Below are positions 27,701-39,700 of a DNA stretch of 64,000 nt, piece after piece. Numbering within the stretch: the stretch's first letter is position 1; every line of letters begins with the position of its first letter. The position numbers were made by a program, and so were the translations under genes. Origin of the DNA: Epiperipatus broadwayi (Eukaryota > Onychophora > Udeonychophora > Euonychophora > Peripatidae). The notes beneath the pieces were generated by a model, which was not told the origin of the DNA, searched no databases, and saw only the letters and a list, made by a program, of their open reading frames with translations. The stretch is taken from NCBI GenBank assembly GCA_028023455.1, contig JAQFVV010000151.1:1023001-1087000 (forward strand), written 5' to 3'.

Positions 27701-30700
27701 ATTTTTTATAACAAATTCCACTTCACTTGTGTTTCCAATGTTTTTATCTTTGTACTAAAGAACATGTCCACTTTTAAAATCAATTGTCTCTTCAACATTT
27801 CTTTAAAAAGAGGGTTTGCTACTATTGGTACACAACCTGTTCCGGGCTGTGCGGAATCGCTGTCAAGAGATTTCGGAAACATAAATTATTGCAACCCTGG
27901 GCTGTTCATTGCCGTTCGCTCTGACACCCATTAAAAAAGAAACATTTATTTTACCTCCACAAATCCAACAATGCCCCATTTAATACTGCATCTAGATCTT
28001 AAAAGCGAGTGCCATTCTTTAGCAGCCACCTTTTACATTTTTAGTTATCTATAAAGCTACAGGTCCAAAATGAAAATACCATAATGTTTTCAATCCAAGC
28101 TCCTTCACTTGTATAATCATACAGATCTAAACCCAGTTCAATATCTATACATTTTGATATCTTTTGTTCTTTAATAACCATAGTCACCATCATCCCATTA
28201 GGCAGGAATAATATTAAACCACTAAACATCACATGATCACCATTTCCTATGCTTACTTAAGCTATTAAAACTATAGCAAAATCTTCATTCATTAATGCCA
28301 CCCAGTGCAAACTATAGTAATCAATGGATGCAAAGAAGATTTGTGCATAAACTAGAGTTACTTCTCCATTTCAAGTAGCCTTTCTTCACTTGAAAATAAC
28401 AGAATGCTATTGAATGATATCCTGGATTTGCAATTGCAAGATCTGACCCAACCGCCATGAACACCAATTGATGCTTTGGCTTACAACTTGACAGTCTCTT
28501 GGGAATAGGAGCATAATTTAGTTTTATCAGATAAGATTGCAAATATTTAAAAAAAATCATACACATTGATCTTAAAATCAAGAAAACTCAAGTGATGTTT
28601 CATTTAAGTACCAAAAAATATCTCTCCACTTTACTGCCATCTAGTATAAGTTTAAGTAATCAGTGATTACAAGATGCATATAAAATCTCCCCTTCTCAGA
28701 CTGGTTTCCGGCTTTTGCCTTTATCAATGAAGCCTGGATTCAAACTTGAAATGGAAGATGAAAGCCAGAAATCAATCTGATGATGTGGATTGAAATACTA
28801 AGGATGAAAATTTTATATGCACCCTGGCAATCAATGATTACTCAAACATACATTGACAACAAACTGCTCATGTCTTATCATAACGCTTAAGCTGAGAATT
28901 TGATAATTTATTATTAAAACTATCAGACAAACTGAGAAGAAAATCCTTAGTGCTTCTTTGCCTTAAAAGAACAGATAAAAAAGAACATACCATACTGGTT
29001 AATGTGTGTTGGCGAACAGCCCATCTATATTCATTTACCATATGAAAAATCTTATAGCAATCTTAGCGGTAATGACAAGAAAGTATAGAATTAACTCTTT
29101 AGTTTCTTTAAGGCCTCAAAAAAGAATCAAAAGGTCTTCCTTTTGACAGTAAATTCCTTCTTGACATCTACAATGCATGTATGATCTCTCATCCATGAAT
29201 TTCTCTTTTAATTCTCATTGCTAATTCTAAATTTAATACTGACTCATTTAGTATGTATGCAAGCATATATAGAAAAAAACAACTGAAATGTCTCACATTT
29301 AATAATAATAATAAAAGGCTTATTTGTATAGATTTATAGTCTTTAAGTTTATCATTCAGTGGATTTTTTTTAATTATTCATAAAAATCTTGTTAAATTTA
29401 TATGGAAGTTAATGAAAATCCCAGAAAGCTACATGTAAACTAATACAACTCCGTAAAAAGTGCAGAATCAGCACAATTTTTATTTCAGCATGGTTCGTAT
29501 AAAAACGTTAAATTTATTGATATGTTACAATGCAGAGCTTGAATTCTGTATATTAATATAATTTCAGAACAACGTTTAAGCTATTTTGAAATCTCTAGGA
29601 AAAGGGTGAGTCAACTATTTAATAGACCACGAATATTAAATGAATCAACAGTTAATAAATATGAATATTACTTGCAGTAGCTCAAACGTAGATGAAATTC
29701 ATGCGGACGTTATTGTAAACCCACAGTTTTCCTTCTGATTGTTTGTAGTCATTTTGAAATAGCTTGTGGTTAGAATTCAACCTCTGCACTGCAATACATC
29801 ACTAAATTGAATGTGAGTCTTATTCTGTATTTATTCATTTACAGATGGAATTGTATTAGTTTACATATGGCTTGCTGGGGGATTTTCAGCAACTTCTGTG
29901 TAAATTTCATCTACATTTGAGCTATCGCAATTAATATTTAAACATCTTAAACTGCAAGAACAAATTCCCCATTTATAAATGATGAAACACTGAAATTACA
30001 ACATTTACATACTAGTGCATGTTAAATGGATAACAGAGATGAATCTGATTGCTTATTTAAAAAGTACGCTTGAAGACATATTTAGTATTGCAAACGTTAT
30101 GAAATTTCACAAATTAATTTATTTCATTTTAGTAACGAAGTTATCATAGTTATTTTTTTTCCCATCAGTCCATAGATACACATACTGTTAATAATAAATC
30201 ATGATTAATTTTTATATTTAATTATTTTGGGGATAAAAAAGGTTACAGATAAATCATGGTTCATTGACTGTATATGCATGATACCACATCAACAAAAGGT
30301 AAAATCTGTACCGTATTTACACATGCTTTTACAATCAGTGAACCGATACTCAATTAAAATTAATCAGAGATCATTCAGTTTAACAATAAAGATTTGTTTA
30401 CTATCGCAATGTTGTTAGCTAGATTGGCATTGAACCTTCTATTACATAAAATCTTTAGCATCTTTGTGAAATTATCCATTTAAAAAAAATCCCCCATTTG
30501 GATTACAGAGTTAAATTGTAGCCATTTTATTTTTACTACCTTACCTTTTCAACTAATGTAATTATGTTATTAATTAATCAACTAAATATATGCCATTAAC
30601 ATATCACAATTAATTAATTAGTTAAATAATATACCAATAATTATGATTACTATATATATATATCCTAGTTTGATTTCTACTGACTAAGTTTAATGGCTTT

Positions 30701-33700
30701 GGTTTAAAATTCACTTTCTCTCGATCCATATGTAGGCATTTCACATTGGACAATGGGTGCTCCTTTAGGCATTGTAAGAGTAGACGAATGAAGTCATCAT
30801 GCTCCCATGGTTGGAATAATGGTGATCAGTCTTATGGTACTAGTATTTTAGCCCAAATATATTGCTCAGTGATTTGTAATATAATTAAATTTTATCTAAT
30901 TGTGTTTTGGCATTTAACGGTTTTTATACGCAAAAGAAATTACTTCATTATTCTGTTCAGCTGCTGCCGATGTTTTGTTCTCTTTCTGTTCGCGTTCGAA
31001 TACTATGTTTCTTATTAAAAGTTGATTTGCTCTGCCTAAAATGTATGATTTTCTCACACAACCAGAACTTTGATGGTTATTAAAAAACAAATTTAATGTG
31101 ATTAATAGCTAAGCAGCATTAAGCTGTTGCACATGCGCTTTGCAGATTTTAACAATAAATGACTGAATACAAACACTTCAAACACATGATAAAGTCTTTG
31201 GGAAAAGAGCATTAAGCTGTTGCACATGCGCTTTGCAGATTTTAACAATAAATGACTGAATACAAACACTTCAAACACATGATAAAGTCTTTGGGAAAAG
31301 ATAGAACGCATGTGCAACAGCTTAATGCTGTTTAGCTATTACAGTTTATAAAACTTCGCGCTATATAAAATAATTGATTTAATGTGATTAAGATAAAATA
31401 CTATTTTTAAACATTGGGAAATTCCAAAATTCAAATTACGTCATGATCATGGTCAATCCGAATGTTTATTTATCTTTATATCAACATGAAACAATGGGAT
31501 TGGTCTCTACAAGCAGGCTTTGCTATCAGTCAAAAATAATATTCAGTCTATTTACATAAATCAATGATCATGATTCATGCATGTGAGACTATCAGCTTTC
31601 ACATATTTTGAACTTCAATTTGGCAAAAATTTTGATATATTTGTACTTTTAAAATTCTAATTTATTTTCATAATGCTAAGAAGAACAATGCATATTTAAC
31701 AAAAAACTCAACCAGGTTTATCCTTTTTAAAAAAAAAAAATCATTGTCTAACAGAGTTCTCTGTGGAACATGAAAACAGGTCATAGATTAAAAATCATTT
31801 GCAATTTTAAAGACAAGCCTTGAGTATTACCTCAATTGGTACATTGTTATGGTTAATTTATTCTTGAAAAGTCAGAAACAATTGAATTGGGAACTTCTCA
31901 TTTTTGCTAAAGAAAATAATTTTGCTTTTTATGCAGTTTTTCACGTCTTAAATTTCAAAACTCGACGTCTCATCAAAGTTGATCTTCGTGATCTAATGTA
32001 AAGTAGCATCACCGACTGCTGAATATGAATTTGCTGAAAATGCAAAAGTGGCATATTTTACAGGTCATGAAGTTCGTCAAATTTTTTGGATGTGCACAGT
32101 ATTCCAGTCAGATGACCGAGACCTTAATTGATGCAGATCTTATCAAACACAGACAGAAGGAAAAAAATTGTTGGACATTGTGGAGATATCTTGGCGGCAT
32201 AAAATGAGAATGAAAAAACATCTTCAGCCAATTAAAAATTAAATTAGGAAGAAGTCTTGCTGGCCCTGTTGCTGTGAAGACATTGCATTCAGCTATCTCC
32301 AAATGATATGAAATCTTGGTTTTTATTGTGAAAATTTTCAAATACTTCCAGACATTCTCAGTTTGCATAACACGATTAAAGATATGTAACTTTATTGAAG
32401 TTTACAAATACATCTCAATGTGATAATACCAAATTTTTGTCAAGGCTATCAGCCATTGAAAGAATTCTTTATTGTCCCGAAATATAGAGCAATTCTTAAA
32501 GGATGACTGTGGAGAAATGGACTATTTAATCTCTTTCATTGAAATAATTTTAGTCACAGAAAAGGACAATGTGAGTGCAGCAGATATCAGGTTAGAAATG
32601 CAGATCCTGATTAAAAATATGGAAAAATAAAGTGTGAATCTATACTTTAAGGAGCAAAGACCTTGCTAAGAAAACTTGAAGAAAATGGTGAAAACATTGA
32701 AATAGTGAAGGGAGAATTTAAAGGTTTCTATGAAAGATGTATTTCATACCTACACCTATAAAAATGCTTTGGATAGGAAAAAGTCCTTGCACAGTTAAAT
32801 TCTGAAGACATACTTTGGCCCACTGTAGAGCAATCTGAAGTTAAGATCTATCAAAAGATTTACAAACAAGAAATCATAAATATCCAATGAGATTGTTCAG
32901 ACAAAGAGCTTTTGAGCAACTAAAGTAGAAATCAGGGCATCATAAAACTTTAAGGTAGCAAGAATCTTTTTACTTTATTCACTATGGAAAAAACTGAACA
33001 TATCTTAGCAGTGGTAGACTGGTTTTCATCCAGATGCATTTCCATCCAGAGCTCAAACTTCTTATGAATTCCCAAGCAATAAAGCCATTCGATTATTTTT
33101 CTTATTGCAAAGAAAGATACTAATTAATAAAAATCTTAATGGTATAGTAGAACACATTCCTTGTCTTCTTGATAATTGTGAAACAAGAGAGAAAGCAGAT
33201 GTGTCTAAGGTAGCAGCAGATCGCGTATGTACTAATGAACATATGTTCAATGGGGAAAATAAAAAAATATTGGACAGAGAGGAAAAGGTACAAAAAAAAT
33301 TCAAAGAAACTGATCACATGACAATAGTGAACCTATCACCTTTCTCTATAACTTTCTTTATGATATTTTGTTAAGTTGTCTAATAAAAAAAATAAAATAC
33401 ATACATTAAATATGTAAACTATAAATTAATTAATGCCCCATTTGGAATTTTTTTGAACAAATTTTTCTTAATTAGGTGATAGCTTTGCTAAATTAAAATA
33501 AATAAGTAAATAAATAGATAAATAATTAATTAATCCTTTAAAAGATAAATGTAGTAGTTTGAATTGCCACAAGTGAGTGGTAGGGCTTTGATTTACGAAC
33601 CTTTACCTACATTAAACTACATAAAGCTTTTGTTGAATACCGAACTACAAATATTAGAATGTTTATACATTTTTTTGAAGATCTGCTAACAACAATTATT

Positions 33701-36700
33701 CTTCCCATAGAATAATAATATAAAATACAAATAGCAGTAATTTTTAAAAAATAATATTGATGAAAATCAATAATGAAGTAAAACACTCTCCCCTCAAGCT
33801 ATGAATAAGTTCCACTGTTGTCAAATAGTCAAGAATAGAAGAAATCCATATATTCTTTAAGCTTTTGACGTTTATAAGTTTACCCTAACCAATGCTGGTG
33901 GAAATGAGAATGAACTCTATGAATTAGCCAGATGAAAACATAGCATTAATAATAAAGTTAATAGTCATTTATACTTATCAAAATAATTAATAAACCCATG
34001 CTTTCATCTGGCTGATATATAGAGCTCAGTTTGTATTTCCCCCAATGTTGGGCATGGGTAAGCTTATAAACATCAAAAGCTTAAGGAATAGTTGGAACCA
34101 TTCTATTCTTGACCCTTTGTCAACAGGCTATTATTTATTCATAGCCTAAGGGAAGAATGGTCTACTACCTCCATTAATTATATATAGAGAAAACTGTCCT
34201 AATTTAATGTTTAAAATCAGTATAATTTCCTTAGTAAATTCTGATTTTTACTACAATCTTTCTTAAATTCTTATTTCCTATTACAACTTGAAAATCATTT
34301 AATCTTTTCTTTCCATTTATTGGCAGTTCTTTCCTTTAAATACCTTTCAAGGTATTAAAAATGAAAATCAAAGAAGTTATATCTTTATATAACTCCTTTG
34401 ATTTTTTTTTTTTAATATTAATCTTCTTTTCATGTTTTTTTAAAATCAATAAGCCAATATTTTTTAATATTATATACAAATAAATACTGCAGCAAAAATA
34501 AATATTTAGGGTATAGTCTTTCTAAAGGAAAACATTATTTTACCAGGGATCATTTTAATATTATTAACATATTCTAATTACAGGAGAGTTAAAATACTGC
34601 ATAATTTACAATGTAATAAACTCCTTAAAAAAAAAAAATCAATATTCTCACCATCTTTTCTAATAAAAAAATTAATATTTTTGTTATAAAAAAACTTTTA
34701 ATTAAATTTAACAATTTTATTCATGAAAAAAAAATTATTTTTTTTAAATATTAAAAATATTTAAAAATGACTGTAAGAATTTTAAAATTATATATATATG
34801 AGCACTGTAAAGATAGGGCAGGTGAACATTTGATTGTGCTGACAGATAGAAAAAGGAGAGTGGACACAATGCTACCAAATAAATTTGCATCGACATGAGT
34901 TTATTTGAGCAGTAAGCATGCCTGATTCACCCATTTTTTGTATTTGGAAACTAATCAGTTATTGGCATATGATAGAGGGGGGAAAGGTTGGGTGCCAAAT
35001 GTTTAGCATATCAAAGAAAGCTTATTTAGGCTTTGGAATATATACTCTAGTAATTACAGTTGAAGTAAACTCAATGAAATAATTAAAACAAGCAAAACTC
35101 TATATAATTCTAATGATAGGCCAGATTAGTTTAAAATTTTATTAGACTATCATTAAAAACTATCTAAAATATGATGCCATGTGGTTTTTTGGATTGAACA
35201 ATGGAATATTAGATATATAAAAAGTATTTGTACTCAGAGTACTATTATTCTTATTATTTGATAAAACACTTCATCTCTATGTTCAGTCATCAATAAATAG
35301 ACCCTTATATATAGATGGGAGCAATATGATTTAGCCAAAAAAAAATGCAATTGTTATCTATTATGATATATAAAAGCTCCTGAAGGTATAAGAAAGTTAT
35401 ATGGTAGCTATACAAATGGCATCAAATATTCAACAGAAAAATGGTGCAAGATTTGCATTGTAAGTTAAATATTTCTAACAAGAATCTTAACTTGATCATT
35501 TCGCATCTGTCATTGCAAAACCTAATTTCCCTACGAAAATATTTTGTGCATTATTTGGACAAATGACTCACTAATACAATCAATCAGAAAATAAAAATAT
35601 TTTATAGAAAATTAAGAAATAAATTGCCTAAAGACAATATGAAATACCTAACAATTCCTTTTGTACCTAATGTAACACCAAATATTGCAAAAACATTAGC
35701 TAACAATTTTAAATTTAGCTTCAAAACACCTCCCAATACTAACCGGCTGATAAATAATGCTAAAGATAAAACAGATAAAGATCAAACCCCTCATGTGGTC
35801 TATAAAATGGCATGTCCTCAATTAGGCTGCCATGCATCATATTATGGTGAGACTCGGGTTAACCAGAACACAAGAATTTATCAACATAGGTATGTCTACA
35901 ATAGGGTCAAAAATAAAAATGAAGGATCTTCAGTATTCTGGGACCACCAAGCAGCTATAGGCCATGTATTTGAACCTAGTTCTGCCCAAATAATTTGTAC
36001 AGAAAAAAAGGACGCCAAAAGAAAAATTAAAGAAGCTTTCTATATAGCAAATGACGTCAATGCCATTAATAGAAGAGAGGCATGTTTTGCTCTCTCTAAA
36101 CAATGGACTAATTAAAAATTCAAACGCATTTGCATAATCATAACAATCGTTAGTTACGAAGCTATGAGTATGAGATTCAAACATGAAATCTCGAAAGCGC
36201 TTAGCAAAGCTATTATAAATTAGAGTAAAATTATAGCTTCACTATTTAATGTGAAAAAAAAAAGTGGCATACTTATAATAAGAATAATTATGTAAAAAAA
36301 GTTGTTTAAAAACATGGTTACTAAAGAATGTATATATTTTTTTTAATACAATTTTGTTAATCTTTCAAACTGAAAAACTTAACAAAAAGACATACATATA
36401 CAGAATTACTTTATGTAATAAATACTATATTAAAGATTAAAATTAATCTATCAAGAGACAAATACACTAAATTGCACGGTAAAGGCCTCTCCTTAAGGTT
36501 CTTGCCCACCGTGTTGGCCATTAGTAGTGGATAGGGTTTTGGGATTTTCTGTACTTTATTTTTCCATTAAATATAATAGCTACCTGAGCATTTCCAGATT
36601 TACTTAGAACAGTTCAGATAAGGTCATAAATTCATTAAAATCTTTCCTCTATTCAACTATGGGTCCCTGCAAACTCAACTTCAGAAGTTCTATCTTTTGG

Positions 36701-39700
36701 TCACTCTCATTTCTACTAGTACTTTTTTTAGATCGAATAAAAAAAAAGGAATATATGTAACAAAAAAAAAATGGGTTCATGCGTAAAGTATACTAAAGTA
36801 CTATTCGTTAAACCATAAGACCCTTCATCGAGACAGTGATGTATCAACAACGATATATGTGATATATATGGATTTTAGCAAAATTATGCTTATATCAGGG
36901 ATCACCAGTCTTTTCAACACAAAAAGCTATTTTGTTTAAATATCGACAATTGAAAATTTAAAAAGCCACAAGAAAAAAAGTGAAAAATAGGTTGATGAAA
37001 AATATGGATGTCTGAGCGGTTATGGCTGTATTTTAATATTTATTTTAATAATAGAACATAATGGATTCATTATACATATAACAAAAATTGAAAATCTCTT
37101 AAAAATAAACAAACAAAAACAAAATATTTCTTTGAAATTAGGATTATTTATAAATTTGCTGTTATTCAAACAGTCATTATAGAAGATCAGATGTAACCAG
37201 TCTTTTATAGGCTGTCGTTTTTTTTAGTTGTTTGCTTTAACAAATTTTTTTAAAGATTTAATGTAAATTAAACAAAATATTTTTAATGTTATATAAATAA
37301 ACATGAGAAATTCACAATTAAAAAATTGAAAAAAAAATGTTTGAAACAACTCAGCCTGTTTGGTACACTTCTGAAATGTACCCGACAAGGTATTAATACA
37401 TTTAGCTTTAATTAATAAAACTAAATTAAAATTTTTAAATATACCTGTTATATTTGATATATGGACAACTGCTTCATAAAAAAGTTAGGATTTACTAATG
37501 GCGGAATTTCTTCTTTCACATAATATATGTTTCATAATAAAAATTATGGATTACTAAATATGAAAGCTGGAATTACTTCCTTCGTGTAAAATGCTTGTAA
37601 TATGAGTATAAACTATGGTTTAGTCTGGTATAGTTATTTATTTATAAAAACAAATTTAATTTTTTTTTTTTTCAATTAGAAGTGTTAAGGACAAACATAG
37701 GTTTTTTTAATTGATTGTGGATTTGACATGAGACAACATTTTCAATTGGGATTTTGATAATGCTAAGAACAAACTTAATAGTTTTTTTTAAATGATTGTG
37801 AATTTGACATAAGACAGTGTTACGGACAAATATTTAGGGGTTTTATATATAAGATGATAAGGCTGAATTTAAAAAACAACTTGGAAAATGCATTTCTCCT
37901 CTCCTAGAGTCATGAATATATATATATAGTTATAATTACAAAAATAAAAAATGTGATTATATTTATCATAATAAAAAAAGCCACAAGTTTGGAATCAAAA
38001 AATCACAGGTGGTGCCGGAGGATGCTGATCTCTGACTTAGGGTAATATTCACATTTAGTTGTTTTTTTTTTTTAAAAAAAATACATTTACAATCTCCAAA
38101 GGGTTTAAGGAAAAGATGCTCATTGACTAAAGTCATAAATTCTTTAAAATCTTCCTTTCCAAAAGAACTATAGTCAGTGCTTGTGAAAAATCAGGTTTCT
38201 TCTGTTCTTTGTGAAATTATGTAAAGACTCTCATCAGAAAGATTTATCATATATTTAATGCACTACTCATTATCATTATTATTATTATATATATAAAATT
38301 TACAAGTCTTAACTACATATGAAGAAATACTTTCAATGCGCAAACCATAAGAATAATGAATGACTATTAAAAGTTTCGTGATATGCAGAATGGAAGACTA
38401 TTTCTTCATAAATATTATTCCCAGTGCTACATATTTATTAACTACTATTTGTTTGCAATTATTAAAATTATTATGGGCATATATTGGTGATGAAATAGAG
38501 TCACAATATCTATGCATAAAAGATTACGTAAATAGCATAACATTAAGCAAACCAGAAAAGTTTATAATGTGTAGATGCCTTTAAAAGGATTAAAATAAAA
38601 TAAAATTCAGATCATTTTAAACAATATATAAGTTGTATTAATATATGGGATTATTTCCATCATCTAATATTAAATATTGAATGTCTTTAGAAAAATTTAA
38701 CTTTATTTAAATATTCCAATTACATTTAACACACAGGTTAATATATGGCAAAATCAAAACTACAGTTTACAGAAAACCCATACATCCAGGAAAATATTTA
38801 CCATCAGGGATGAAGGCTTCATTGAACAGAATGAGTGCTTCCATAGAAGAATTCATTAAAAAGTTCAAAAGCTTTAACTAAAATTGAATTTTAAAAATTC
38901 ACTCAAATATACACATATTCAACTTCACAAAACCGATCCAACAAGTTGCACATACAAACGTAAAAAAAAATTCTCTAAGCTATTTTGTCAAACATAAAAA
39001 AAGAAGAAACAATTCAAAGTCATTATTTTTTGTATGGAATTTCTGTTAACTTTCAATTTTTTTACCAACAGTTGAACTGGTTTTATATAAGGCAAATAAT
39101 GAGTTTGACCATCGCAATATTCGCATTATTCGTTGATTATAAGAAGTTCAAACAATTCTAAAAAGTAATTAATAGTTAAAACTTAAGAATATTAAAAGCA
39201 TTTAGAAAATAAAAATATCGATAAGAGAATTCCAGATTTTTCTAGATGTATGTATTATGTATATATTAGCTATTAAGTAAAAATTATTGCAGCAAGAAAA
39301 ATAAAAACATTATAAAAAAATATTATGTAGTGTGCTTCCGTTCCTAAAAAAGTCACACTTCATCACTGCTTAGCATATATATTCAATCTCACCAGAAACA
39401 AAAAATGTGGGATTATACTATCACTATTGAACAGAGCAAAAAAAAGTTTGTTCAGAAACCAGTGATTTGGAAAAAGAAAAGATCTATATAGAACAAACTC
39501 TTATGAAAAATAGTTATCCGTCAGCTGTTATTAAAAAAAACCTTAAATAGGTAACAAAATGAATGATCAAAAGAAACAATTATTTATATGTAATGTATCC
39601 ATACATACCAAAAATAGCAGATACATTAAGGAAAATCTGCAACCAATATAAACACCAGAACAGCTTGCAAGAGCGATACTATGAGGAATTCTAATGTGTA

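Noticed and set aside
31102-31317. 71-aa frame with an internal protein repeat
   Set aside because: The repeat is at the DNA level (exact 93-bp duplication) in a non-coding element.
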